From positions 43,124 to 107,123 of the forward strand of contig NZ_SMFN01000013.1 of NCBI RefSeq assembly GCF_004349135.1: 64,000 nucleotides of DNA, in the 5' to 3' direction. Below, piece after piece: positions 17,298 to 26,207 of the stretch. The translations under genes were made by a program, and so were the position numbers. The notes beneath the pieces were generated by a model. The model ran no database searches. It worked only from the letters and a program-made list of their open reading frames with translations, and was not told the origin of the DNA. Position 1 is the stretch's first letter; every line of letters starts with the position of its first letter. This DNA comes from Flavobacterium sandaracinum. Lineage in GTDB: Bacteria; Bacteroidota; Bacteroidia; Flavobacteriales; Flavobacteriaceae.

Positions 17298-17511
17298 TAC
17301 AAGTTTTTTATTGAAAATTTCCTTATATTCTTTTTCAAAACTTCTACGGATTATAAATACAAATTTTCCAAAGCCAGCTTGAGGTGCATCATACATTGAA
17401 AAATCAATAATGGTATACCCTTATGGTGTAAACGTATCTATTTGTTTCAAGGCCCATAGCGGCTCCCATACCCGCAGCCAAAATCACAAGGGTTAGTTTT
17501 TCTTTATTCAT
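17298..17511 (-). pseudogene. Sugar nucleotidyltransferase N-terminal remnant
   Basis: From the ATG at 17511 the minus strand gives MNKEKLTLVILAAGMG, a one-base shift to GSRYG, another shift to LKQIDTFTP, a TAA, then GYTIIDFSMYDAPQAGFGKF and IIRRSFEKEYKEIFNKKL. This is the start of an NDP-sugar pyrophosphorylase-type nucleotidyltransferase with two frameshifts and a nonsense codon, cut off exactly where the tRNA-Tyr-like fragment begins. Confidence 0.85.
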
Positions 17512-17519
17512 AAAATTTA

Positions 17520-18010
17520 AAATTTTGTAAAGCCTCTTTTTTTGGCTTTTACAATATTATTTATTCTACAATTAGCAATCTATTTGAAACTACAAATTAA
17601 GAGCAAAAACTATGTTCAGCTAGGTGCTATTTCCGTAAAAAAAAGTAGGTTTATTGATAAAAAACAGCTGTGATAAAATTAGGAATGGAATCCATAAATT
17701 TCTGTAAGTATTTGAATTACAATATTAAATAACATTCAATCATCTTTTTAAATCAGAATTTGGAAATCAATATCGCTGGTATTTGCAGCATAAATACTAA
17801 CGGCATTTAATCCTAGATATTTACAGGGTAAACGTTCCAAATCCTCTACAAAAAAAATCGACATTTGTAAGTACAGCGCTACTAAAATGGATAGGTCGAA
17901 ACTACATTTTTCGAAATTAATAATTATTATCAATTGCCATCCAATCAGTAATCATTAGAAATTAAAAGCCAAACTCTCCCTTTTAAGGACATCTTTCATC
18001 TCCAAAGTCG
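17520..18010. other. Non-coding region upstream of the first HTH module gene
   Basis: AT-rich, no supported gene. A minus-strand ORF at 17748-17933 (61 codons) matches no family I recognise and has no leader, so it is not called. The region separates the nucleotidyltransferase remnant from the HTH gene at 18052. Confidence 0.4.
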
Positions 18011-18018
18011 GTAATAAA

Positions 18019-18029
18019 TACTTTTACAT
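18019..18029 (+). promoter_or_regulatory. Conserved leader motif TACTTTTACAT, copy 1
   Basis: Identical 11-mer lies 33 bp before the ATG of both paralogous HTH genes (here and at 33169-33179), although the sequence further upstream differs. It resembles the Bacteroidetes -7 element TAnnTTTG with a final A. Likely the shared promoter or operator of this module. Confidence 0.5.
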
Positions 18030-18051
18030 GAGATTTAAATAACCGATCACC

Positions 18052-18375
18052 ATGAAGCCATTTACTTTTGACCAAATACCTGTAATGATGAACAAAATTC
18101 ATGATAAATTGGAGCATTTGGAAAAACTTATTCTAAGAATCTCTATTGTAGAGGAAAATGAGAACGAAATTCTAAACATTCAAGAAGCATCAAAACTTTT
18201 AAATCTATCGGTATCAACAATCTATAGTAAAGTATGTAAAAGGGAAATCCCCGTCAATAAACAAGGTAAACGCATTTATTTTTATAGACATGAGTTAATG
18301 AAATGGATTAAGTCCGGTCGTGTAAAAACTTATTTAGAAATCAAAAACGATATTGAAAAGAGGTCAAAAATCTAA
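18052..18375 (+). CDS. HTH_17 DNA-binding protein of the island end module, copy 1
   Basis: 107 residues. An N-terminal coiled-coil-like helix (KIHDKLEHLEKLILRI) is followed by an excisionase/MerR-type HTH: NIQEASKLLNLSVSTIYSKV then KQGKRIYFYRHELMKWIKSG, a wing with the usual YF and W. About 80% identical to the protein at 33202. Both copies precede the same 150-bp end repeat. Proteins like this act as recombination directionality factors or repressors; here a role in controlling the element end is inferred. Confidence 0.85.
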   Translation: MKPFTFDQIPVMMNKIHDKLEHLEKLILRISIVEENENEILNIQEASKLLNLSVSTIYSKVCKREIPVNKQGKRIYFYRHELMKWIKSGRVKTYLEIKNDIEKRSKI

Positions 18376-18450
18376 AGCTAATACTAGATTTTTGACCTCT
18401 TTTCTTTTTACCCCTAATATCTAAATATTCTCATCATACAAGACTTAGTT

Positions 18451-18600
18451 TTTTTATGTTAGTAACATAATCAACATTCAAAGTTTATAACTATTTTTGC
18501 ATAAACAACTCCCATGAGTTATGTTATCTTGATTAAGGATACTTTGTTTTGTTTTGCGATAGTTTGCTTTAAATTGTACCATAATTGTACCATCTAAGTT
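18451..18600 (+). repeat. Island end repeat, copy 1 (unsplit)
   Basis: About 150 bp closely similar to 36493-36640, starting TTTTTATGTTAGTAA and including aacaactcccatgagttatg, aaggatactttgtttt and the TTGTACCA pair. It contains the palindrome TTATGTTA-G-TAACATAA and a small AACTC/GAGTT hairpin. In this copy the HTH gene is followed directly by the repeat; in the second copy a defence gene is inserted at the TTTTTATGTTA. Confidence 0.8.
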
Positions 18601-18751
18601 TAAAACCCTATTAAAGTAAGGAAAGTTATTTTCTGCATCGGCAAATAATTAACATAATTTTAACATTTTCACTTAATTTTATGTTAAATAATAAGCTAAA
18701 AATCCTACATATTTTTCTTCATAATCGACTTTTTGTACCGTAATTGTACCA
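18574..18751 (+). other. Att-like unit 1: arm-core-arm
   Basis: Left arm at 18574-18592: TTGTACCA-N3-TTGTACCA (11-bp period). Core at 18626-18647, beginning ATTTTCTGCATCGG. Right arm at 18733-18751: TTGTACCG-N3-TTGTACCA. The left arm and core match the unit at 36615-36688; the core and right arm match 55137-55297 next to an intact integrase. The layout suits tyrosine-recombinase arm-type sites around a crossover core, with this unit being the junction of two tandem elements. Confidence 0.6.
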
Positions 18752-19162
18752 GAAAAGAAAAAATCTCTTTTATGTGGCTTTTAGGGGCAAATAACGGCGC
18801 TTAAATCTACTTAATATTATTAAAAGCAACCAAAATTATAGGCAAATTATAATTTTCACTTGCTTTTCTTTTGTTTTATTTTGTTTAAAAATGTACCACT
18901 CTTTCATCCATTATCTCTGAGCTGTTGTAAAGACTGGATTGTTACTTTCTATTACAGAAATTAGCAATTTTTTAAACTTTGTAAACAAACCTGGAAGTAT
19001 AATTATTAAAATGAAAAGCCTTATATTTACTGGAGTAATTAAATATTTTAGTCTGGATACTTTAAAAAGTATACTTGTAATATTTCTCCCAAATCACAAC
19101 GTGTCGTTTTAGCGTTCTTTACTACTTTTCAGTCCTATAATTCCAACTAATAAAACTGAAAA

Positions 19163-19729
19163 ATGAGCTCAAATATTTCAGTATTTAGAATATGTGGATT
19201 TTGTGGTTCTGAGTTCCTTGCAAAGAAAACCACGACAAAATATTGCTCTTTGAAATGTGCAAGCAAAGATTATAAGAGAAGGCTAAGAAATCAGAAAATT
19301 GAAAACTCACACCTTCAAACGCTCAAAATAAAAAACCAGCCGCTTATTGAGCTTAAAGACAAAGAATTTCTAACTGTAAAACAACTTGCATTGCTTTTAG
19401 GTTTTTCTGCTAAAACTGTCTATCGTTTGATTAATACCAAAAGAATAAATGCCTATAACTTTTCAGAAAGAAAAACCTTAATTAGACGGTGTGATATCAA
19501 TGTTTTATTTGAAAAGTCACAAATTGGATTCGAAGTAGTTTTACGGCCTATAGAACAAAGAAAACAGGCTGAAATTAAAGACTGTTATACTATCACTGAA
19601 ATACAAAAGAAATTTAATATTTCAAGTGGTGCATTGTACAATATTATAAAACGTAATAACATATGTAAATTTTCACTGGGAAAGTTTACTTATGTTGCTA
19701 AAAATGATATTGAAGCTCTTATAAAGTAA
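19163..19729 (+). CDS. Zinc-finger/HTH excisionase-like protein, orphan copy
   Basis: 188 residues. An N-terminal CxxC...CxxxC zinc-binding motif (CGFCGSEF, YCSLKCASKDYK) is followed by two helix-turn-helix units: FLTVKQLALLLGFSAKTVYR and YTITEIQKKFNISSGALYNI. Homologous along its length to the protein at 55391, which overlaps an integrase gene. Here the integrase is missing and traG debris follows. Probable directionality factor or regulator of the element's recombinase. Confidence 0.82.
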   Translation: MSSNISVFRICGFCGSEFLAKKTTTKYCSLKCASKDYKRRLRNQKIENSHLQTLKIKNQPLIELKDKEFLTVKQLALLLGFSAKTVYRLINTKRINAYNFSERKTLIRRCDINVLFEKSQIGFEVVLRPIEQRKQAEIKDCYTITEIQKKFNISSGALYNIIKRNNICKFSLGKFTYVAKNDIEALIK

Positions 19730-20120
19730 TATCGCTCAGGTATTTGCTTTTAATCCCAAAAGAAGCTGTGCCTATCTCAATGTTGTGATAGAGCAATTAG
19801 AAGGACAAATAGCTTCAGCAAAAGTAGCAATGGCACGATTCTCCTCACCTCAACTATATTATGTGTTATCGGGAAATGACTTCACTTTAGGCATTAATAA
19901 TCCAAAGGAACCTAAGATTGTAGTATGGACAACGATCCACAGAAAATATAAATTTATGATGCTGTACTGTCACTTTATGTAAACAGATTGGTTAAACTGG
20001 TCAGCAAGAAAGGTAAAATGAAATCCAGCCTCATCTTTGATGAATTTCCGACGATTTACCTTAATAATATGGATAGTCTTATCGCTACTGCACGAAGCAA
20101 TAAAGTGGCTACCTCGAATT
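19730..20120 (+). pseudogene. traG (conjugative coupling ATPase) remnant
   Basis: Plus-strand readings give VFAFNPKRSCAYLNVVIEQL, EGQIASAKVAMARFSSPQLY, LSGNDFTLGINNPKEPKIV, then after a frameshift NDPQKI, stop, and SLYVNRLVKLVSKKGKMKSS with LIFDEFPTIYLNNMDSLIAT and ARSNKVAT. This is the C-terminal part of a Bacteroidetes TraG/VirD4 coupling protein, including the Walker B DEFPT. At least one frameshift and two stops make it non-functional. Evidence that the island descends from a conjugative element. Confidence 0.85.
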
Positions 20121-20125
20121 GAAAC

Positions 20126-20458
20126 GGAGCAATGGGGAAAGTCCGTAGTGAAGAATCTTGTCTAATTTTTACAGAAAACCCAACCTGATCTAAAAGGTTT
20201 TTCAGATAAAAATTTTTCGAGAATGAAGCAATTTTATCAGACATACAAAGCTTTTCCAAAGCTCTCAGCACTGCTGAGAGAAATTAGCTGGACCAATAAC
20301 CTTATTATTTTAAGCAGAGCAAAGTCAGTTGAAGAATAGGAATTTTACATTCGCCTTTCAAGTCAGTAAAAATTTATCTCCAGAGAATTGGAGAGGCAAA
20401 TAAGCAGTGTGGATATTCCGCTGCACTTTGCAGCGGAATATCCAGCCCTCTCAATCTA
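20126..20458 (+). pseudogene. DUF1016 (YhcG-type nuclease) remnant
   Basis: The frame reads EQWGKSVVKNL, stop, FLQKTQPDLKGFSDKNFSRM, KQFYQTYKAFPKLSALLREI, SWTNNLIILSRAKSVEE, stop, EFYIRLSSQ, stop, KFISRELERQISS. The order and spacing match the N-terminal DUF1016 domain of PDDEXK nucleases common in defence islands. Three in-frame stops, no start and no nuclease domain: a decayed cargo gene. Confidence 0.82.
20410..20444. repeat. Perfect 16-bp-stem hairpin
   Basis: Arms 20410-20425 and 20429-20444 are exact reverse complements around a CTT centre. It lies within the DUF1016 remnant and 57 bp past the end of the leftward nuclease-like gene. No U-run follows on either strand, so it is not a standard terminator, though it could still end or protect the leftward transcript. 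Confidence 0.8.
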
Positions 20459-20500
20459 ACTTTTCAAAGGATAAATCGTAAACTTTAGTTCATCATTTAA

Positions 20501-22198
20501 TTAAAACGGCAAATCTTCTTTAATATCAGAAAGGATATTCCGTACTTCATTATTTTGCTGTTCTTCCTGATCAAAACCATCTTCATTTTGAGAACCGGAA
20601 TAAAATTTGTCGATAATTCTTATTTCTGTTTCAAATCCGTACTTCTTGAGTAATTGAAGCAATGCTTCTCTTTCATAACCTGTTTCTAATTGCATGGACC
20701 TATATTTACTAACATTCATCTTGCCAATAAATTCTTTGCCGTCATCAAAAAAATTAGCCGACGTTATAAAAACTGCCTTTGCTTTTTTCCCTTTTTCAAT
20801 AGTTGTTTTATAATATTTTTCAGCAAAGGGAAGCGTTTTCCTAAAAAACCACTGAAGTGTCGCTTTTTTATTGCTGTCACCCAAATTTATAGTAGCACTG
20901 GCATTATAGCCTTTAAGTTCAACGAAAATTAGTTCAGGAGGATTACTTGATTCAATAATATAATCATACTCGTAGCTCTCCTTCTTGCCATTATTATCCA
21001 TACTCAATATTTTCCCTCTCTCAATAGAAGCATTGGGATATAATGTTTTTATTAAGGGGTACATCAAAAACTCAAATAAGGTTCCTCTAAGTTCCTTTAA
21101 TGCTTCATCCTGGCCAGCATTGTTAATTGTATGTAATATACTTTCTATAGTCTGTTCAATCCTATCATTACCCTTAAGCAGCACAGACAGTTCCTTGATT
21201 CGATTTAGTACATCATAAATCCTTGTCCCAAAAATGGCGCTAATATCAAATGCAATAATTCCATTCTTCCTAATTTTATTAATGGTATGCTGCGAACATA
21301 ATCTGTAAATAATGATAGGGAGTATTTTTCTATCCTCTTCATTTACAGATTTACGATTAATCTGAATCCTGCTTATAAAAGCATCCAGGTGTATCGCAGA
21401 ATACTCCGAGGCAAGAACTACATCCAAAGCAACAAGAGTTTTTTTATCTATAGTATCTGCTTTTGCTCCCAAAATCGGATTAATTCCTGTTGCACGGGAA
21501 TAAGCAAAGGCATCCCACATCAGATTATTATGTTTTGCTCCAATATGTGGCGTTTTCTTATTCCTATATATGGCATTGACATTGTCAATAATATTTGCAT
21601 TCCCCAACCATCGTAAGATATCTGGTAAAACGCTGCAGTCTGCTACCATAGTTGCAAAATGATCCGCCATCATAATTTCTACAGATGCTTCAGCTTGTTT
21701 TTCCTTGTTCACTTTATATACAATATAAACCAAATCGTTTCGATCCTTCACTTTGTAAGCTACATCCAGTTTCATCAAAAGAGTAAGTATATCATCTAAG
21801 GAAACTACTTTTGTAGAGCTCTCTTCCAATGGAGCTGCAGTAATTTTCAATGCTTCGTAATAGGAAATAATTCCCATATTTTGATCCATTAATTCTAATA
21901 ATCTATATACAGGAGGACGGGATTTTTCTGCAACTTTTTTTATTCCATCTTTTCCAAAACCATATTCATTATAGATATAGACGTACTGTCCCTTTCCAAA
22001 AGTATAGGGTGCTGACGATTTGATTGCTTTCTGCGATACGGCCCTACTCACAATTTTTCTGGCATTTTCAGGAGTAACACCAAAAGTTTTTACCAAGCTG
22101 GAATGTATTTCCATCGCAGATTCGAACAATTTCTGCTCAAGCAGATCCGTTAAAAATTTATTATATTTTTCTTGTACGCTTTGTTGTTTTTCTTTCAT
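20501..22198 (-). CDS. Winged-helix protein with PD-(D/E)XK-like nuclease domain
   Basis: 565 residues, family not recognised. The N-terminal 170 residues look like one or two winged helices (SSLVKTFGVTPENARKIVSR, GQYVYIYN). The middle is helical. From about 369 comes a restriction-nuclease-like core: RGTLFEFLMY (Glu 376), YEYDYII (Asp 412), LIFVELKGYN (Glu 427, Lys 429), then a QWFFRKTLPFAEKYY helix and a beta strand AKAVFITSANF. The E...D...ExK order fits PD-(D/E)XK enzymes. It lies on the same strand as the Gabija-like pair, 186 bp downstream of the helicase gene, and could be a third component or an independent gene. Confidence 0.65.
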   Translation of the reverse strand: MKEKQQSVQEKYNKFLTDLLEQKLFESAMEIHSSLVKTFGVTPENARKIVSRAVSQKAIKSSAPYTFGKGQYVYIYNEYGFGKDGIKKVAEKSRPPVYRLLELMDQNMGIISYYEALKITAAPLEESSTKVVSLDDILTLLMKLDVAYKVKDRNDLVYIVYKVNKEKQAEASVEIMMADHFATMVADCSVLPDILRWLGNANIIDNVNAIYRNKKTPHIGAKHNNLMWDAFAYSRATGINPILGAKADTIDKKTLVALDVVLASEYSAIHLDAFISRIQINRKSVNEEDRKILPIIIYRLCSQHTINKIRKNGIIAFDISAIFGTRIYDVLNRIKELSVLLKGNDRIEQTIESILHTINNAGQDEALKELRGTLFEFLMYPLIKTLYPNASIERGKILSMDNNGKKESYEYDYIIESSNPPELIFVELKGYNASATINLGDSNKKATLQWFFRKTLPFAEKYYKTTIEKGKKAKAVFITSANFFDDGKEFIGKMNVSKYRSMQLETGYEREALLQLLKKYGFETEIRIIDKFYSGSQNEDGFDQEEQQNNEVRNILSDIKEDLPF

Positions 22199-22384
22199 TT
22201 GTCACGCTGCCCTTATAAATTATATTTTTTACCTTTATGCGCACGGCTCGTTTTTTTAAACACAATTGATTTTTAAAATCAAAAATCTGATAATCAGTTA
22301 TTTAAACAATCACAAAATCATTAAAAATACCCAAAAAAAGATAAAACGCCTTAAACCCTAAAATAAGTTGTCACATCAATAGGT
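22199..22384. other. Spacer between helicase and nuclease-like genes
   Basis: 186 bp without a gene. AT-rich; long enough to hold a promoter for the leftward nuclease-like gene, so that gene need not be part of the helicase transcript. No clear TAnnTTTG was recognised. Confidence 0.4.
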
Positions 22385-24205
22385 CTAAACATTATTCTGC
22401 CTGAGTAGTTTATCAGTCCATAATTTCACATCTGAGTCAGGAACTACCAATTTTAAAAATAGCTCAGGACGTGATAAAGCAACATATACAATCCTCAATT
22501 CTTCCAAATCGTTTGGATTCAAAAGTTTTGGGTCAGAATTTAAAATGGTATCATAATTCTTAAGAACCGATTTTTTCCCCAATAACAACAAGACAGCCTG
22601 AAAAGTTTTGCCTTTTACCGAATGAACGGTCCCAAAATAAAATGGATGCAGTCGCTCACTGTTTAAATCTTCACCAAAATAATCATCAATTAAAATATCC
22701 CCGTATTTGCTATCAATATTTAAATTAATATTAATCCCTGAGCTTTTTAACGCTGCATTAGCCTCCTTCACCCATACATTTAAGGTCTTATCTTTAGTAT
22801 AAGGCAGACTGTCAATAAATCTAAAAATTTCTCTTCTATAATTTTTGATTCCTAAAACCGCTATCTTATCACTTATAAATTGACTGCTGCAGTAGAATCG
22901 TGAATCGGCCGGACGCAATAGAGCCTCAAAATATGATTTTTCCAATAATTTATATCCTTTGTTTAATCCCCCATGTTCATACATATGCTTTCCTTTAATT
23001 ATGCCTTTCACATGATAATGATTCTTTAGCCAGGGGATAGTCTCAAAACTATGCACATCAGAACTAAGCCCTAAGTATCTCGAACTCGCAGTACCTCTAT
23101 ACAATACCGCTACATTTTCTTTATTTACTATTATTCCATTACTATCACATTCCTTAAGGAAATCTTTTAAAATTTCTCCAAAAGCCTCATGGCTTTCTTC
23201 AGTGGTTATAACTGTAATATCTTTTTTAGTCGCTTTCTTTGGCATTTTATAGCCAGAAATTGCAGGTATTAAAACAGAGTCCTTAACTCGTTCATTTACA
23301 GCTTTTATTTCTGAAAATGACGATAGATTCTGTATGAAATCACAAATATGCTGGGAGCTTCTCCTATTCTCATACAAAAGTATCTTGTCCCATACATCAT
23401 ATTTCGCATCAAATAATTCAGGCCGGGCTTCATTCCATTCAAATATCGACTGGTCACGATCACCGATCAGCATAATATTGCTGTTGCCTTTACTATTAAA
23501 TATGTCAATGATTTTCATATGTATGTCATTCGTATCTTGACATTCATCAATTAAAAAATTAGCAAACTTTTTAGCAATATTTTCAGCTATTATAGGATAT
23601 TTTTCTAACACTTTAAGAGCAATATAATTTGCATCAGATTGATTGGCGTACCCTTTTTTAAACAAAGCCCATTTAGAATTGATAATATTTGTGATATTAC
23701 CGTTGATACCACCGCTAATGTTGTTATAAACCCATTTAAAATGGAATGCTTGATAAGGCGCTATACGAATTAGGATATCATTCGAATCAAAAGTTGTCTT
23801 ATCAAAATACTGGTCATAATCCATATCAAACTTCTTCACACTCCATGGGCCATGTGGTTCCCCTACCAATTCCGGCCTGAAAGAACATCCCATTATTAAA
23901 TGACCAAAAGGAAGGAAGATAAACGTATTGATAAAACTATCTATGGTTCCCAAAAAATGAGGGTAGCTTAAAGGAATTGGAGTTGAAAAATCAGTTAAGA
24001 GCTTATCTTCGATTTCCCTACATGCAATATTTGTAAATGAAATTATTGCTAGGCCTTTTTTTCCTAAATCAGGCTCTCTGAGCAGACGCGATATTCGTGC
24101 CGCCAACGAATATGTTTTACCACTGCCGGGACAAGCCTTTACAACTACTGTACCCTGATTGTACTCTAAAATTTTTCGTTGGCCCTCTGATAATTTGCTA
24201 TACAT
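22385..24205 (-). CDS. gajB: UvrD/Rep-type helicase, GajB-like
   Basis: 606-residue superfamily 1 helicase with all motifs: Walker A ACPGSGKTYSLAARI, Ia SFTNIACREIE, II FLIDECQDTND, III LIGDRDQSIFEWNEA, V GTVHSVKGKTFQAVL and VI RIVYVALSRPELF. The start is one base after the OLD nuclease stop, so the two genes are translationally linked. OLD nuclease plus UvrD helicase is the Gabija anti-phage arrangement, in which GajA cuts DNA and GajB senses DNA ends. The protein is longer than typical GajB (about 500 residues), so it is a Gabija-like variant. Confidence 0.82.
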   Translation of the reverse strand: MYSKLSEGQRKILEYNQGTVVVKACPGSGKTYSLAARISRLLREPDLGKKGLAIISFTNIACREIEDKLLTDFSTPIPLSYPHFLGTIDSFINTFIFLPFGHLIMGCSFRPELVGEPHGPWSVKKFDMDYDQYFDKTTFDSNDILIRIAPYQAFHFKWVYNNISGGINGNITNIINSKWALFKKGYANQSDANYIALKVLEKYPIIAENIAKKFANFLIDECQDTNDIHMKIIDIFNSKGNSNIMLIGDRDQSIFEWNEARPELFDAKYDVWDKILLYENRRSSQHICDFIQNLSSFSEIKAVNERVKDSVLIPAISGYKMPKKATKKDITVITTEESHEAFGEILKDFLKECDSNGIIVNKENVAVLYRGTASSRYLGLSSDVHSFETIPWLKNHYHVKGIIKGKHMYEHGGLNKGYKLLEKSYFEALLRPADSRFYCSSQFISDKIAVLGIKNYRREIFRFIDSLPYTKDKTLNVWVKEANAALKSSGININLNIDSKYGDILIDDYFGEDLNSERLHPFYFGTVHSVKGKTFQAVLLLLGKKSVLKNYDTILNSDPKLLNPNDLEELRIVYVALSRPELFLKLVVPDSDVKLWTDKLLRQNNV

Positions 24206-24206
24206 G

Positions 24207-26207
24207 TTAGACCTTTTTATCGATTACCCAACGAATTGAATTTTCAAGGTATTTAGGAATTACAAAATGCCTCCACATTCCAGGTTTTTGCTCAAGTAAA
24301 TAAGCTAAGTTTTCTGCTAACACTGATTTATCCTTATTGGATTTCAACTTCTTCAAAATATCAGCCGCTAGCAAGTGCTTATTAGCAAAAACATCAACAT
24401 ATTTTTTAGAATGCATATCGTTATAAATTCGGGCAATTAATCTGGCATTGTAGTCATCTGCGGTTATAAGCTCATACTCAAATGTATGATTCGCCAATTC
24501 AACTCTTAGATTTTTATTGGCTAATTTTTGTGCTTTTGAGGCACGGTCAGATAACTTATTGTATTTGTTTGACAATACTGCCTTAATAAAAACTTCATTG
24601 GACTCAAAACCTGTGATTTTTAGATCCTTTGTCGCGTCAAAATCCACTATACGATTACTGTGGTCAATTATTTTTAGACCTTTAAGCTCTTTGAAAACTT
24701 CAACAGCTTGAGCCTTATTGATTCCCTCGCCTTTGCTAATAAAATTTCCAGATTTTATGATACTTTTGTCATCATCAGTGATTAGCGAACAATAAGTCGC
24801 CAATCTCTTTTCTTTATCAGGTGCGTTAAAAAGATTGGCAAATGGCTCAAAAGCAACTCCATTGATATTTACTATTTCAATACCATTCTTATCAAGATCA
24901 TAATCTTTTCCAGTCATTTTAGCAAATACAGGAAGTAATAATGCTTCTGATATACCTTCAACCAATATACACCCGCTTGCGAAAAACAGTTGCGATTTGG
25001 TAACGTCTAAAAATTTTCTCAAATAATCTTTGTTCTTGCCTGTAAGGATCGATTTCCTAGTCGTGAAAAAAGATGTTTTATACAATTCATCTTTTTGTAA
25101 TATCAGTAGATTATCAAGATTTGATTTTGCGGTGATTGTTGGAGAATGTGAAGTTATAAATATTTGCACACCTAAATCTTGTAAAGTATTTAGATAATTA
25201 AAAAATGTGTTTTGACGTTGCGGATGTAAATGAGCTTCGGGTTCCTCTATTAATAAAGCATAATAATGTTCAATTTCCTGATCTCTCCTGCTCTTCAGAT
25301 CCCCTAAAACTGCCGAGGCCAATATTATATTATTATCTCCCAATCCATTCTGGCTGATATCAAAATATTTTTGAAGATGCAAATCAGTACCCAAAACCGC
25401 TTGTGAGTAAACAGGTTTCCTTGTAAGGAGCCCCTTAACAATATTGTCATATTTATATTCCAATAGCTTTAAATGGACCTTAGAACTCTTTTTCTTGATA
25501 TCTGCTTTTTCAAGATGTTCATTTATATAACTTTGTCCTGTACTGATTAAACCAGTCCAGTCATCGTTTTGAAGCACTTTTTCAATTGCTTGTGAAAGCT
25601 CGTTTTTTTTGTCATGTGTAAGGCTGACTGTTGTTTTTCCTGCTGGATCAGCTTTCTCATACGAAGTCATATCCCTAAATAAGGAAGTAACTTTATTATT
25701 GTTTGCATAAGGCCTTAATTCCTGTTCGGCATTTCTTAATGGTTCCAGATAAGAGTAATATATCTGCTGCAACTCTGCCATATCTACGATAGTATCATGT
25801 CCTCCCAATACTTTCCATTTTAATTTTTCATTTCCCCTAATGTCTTTTTCAATATCATAATGAAAATTCAACCTTAAGTTTGGGGATTCTTTCTTTGCTG
25901 GGTCTTGCCATAATAGTGAATGAAAAAGATTTCTGTCTTCAGCTTCTTCAATTTTAAACTCTATAGTAAATTCTATAGGTTCAAGGACATCTGAGATAAC
26001 CAAGTTGTCAATATAAAAATCTTCCGGATTTTTCACACCAATATCTCTCCATTGTCTTCCTAAGCTTAAGCATATCCTGATTGCGTCAATTATGGTCGTT
26101 TTTCCTACATTGTTTTCTCCAACAATAATATTTAGTCCTTTATTAAATTCTACTACTAAATACTCAATAGACCTAAATTTTTTAATTGTAAGTTTTTCTA
26201 TATACAT
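24207..26207 (-). CDS. gajA: OLD-family ATPase/TOPRIM nuclease, GajA-like
   Basis: About 666 residues from the ATG at 26207 (MYIEKLTIKKFRSIEYLVVE); the extra upstream start would be a TTG. ABC-type ATPase half: Walker A GENNVGKTT near 31-39, Walker B LLIEEPEAHLHPQ, H-loop FITSHSPT. C-terminal TOPRIM half: CILVEGISEALLLPVF (metal-binding Glu), VNINGVAFEPF and SLITDDDKS (Asp cluster). This is a class-2 OLD nuclease, the GajA component, coupled to the UvrD-like gene. Divergent from the Wadjet-like operon across a 598-bp region. Confidence 0.87.
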   Translation of the reverse strand: MYIEKLTIKKFRSIEYLVVEFNKGLNIIVGENNVGKTTIIDAIRICLSLGRQWRDIGVKNPEDFYIDNLVISDVLEPIEFTIEFKIEEAEDRNLFHSLLWQDPAKKESPNLRLNFHYDIEKDIRGNEKLKWKVLGGHDTIVDMAELQQIYYSYLEPLRNAEQELRPYANNNKVTSLFRDMTSYEKADPAGKTTVSLTHDKKNELSQAIEKVLQNDDWTGLISTGQSYINEHLEKADIKKKSSKVHLKLLEYKYDNIVKGLLTRKPVYSQAVLGTDLHLQKYFDISQNGLGDNNIILASAVLGDLKSRRDQEIEHYYALLIEEPEAHLHPQRQNTFFNYLNTLQDLGVQIFITSHSPTITAKSNLDNLLILQKDELYKTSFFTTRKSILTGKNKDYLRKFLDVTKSQLFFASGCILVEGISEALLLPVFAKMTGKDYDLDKNGIEIVNINGVAFEPFANLFNAPDKEKRLATYCSLITDDDKSIIKSGNFISKGEGINKAQAVEVFKELKGLKIIDHSNRIVDFDATKDLKITGFESNEVFIKAVLSNKYNKLSDRASKAQKLANKNLRVELANHTFEYELITADDYNARLIARIYNDMHSKKYVDVFANKHLLAADILKKLKSNKDKSVLAENLAYLLEQKPGMWRHFVIPKYLENSIRWVIDKKV

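Noticed and set aside
17748..17933. 61-codon minus-strand ORF
   Set aside because: No family, in AT-rich debris; probably chance.
18421..18760. CRISPR-like array from repeated TTGTACCA units
   Set aside because: Only pairs of 8-bp units with 3-bp spacing; no regular spacers and no cas genes.
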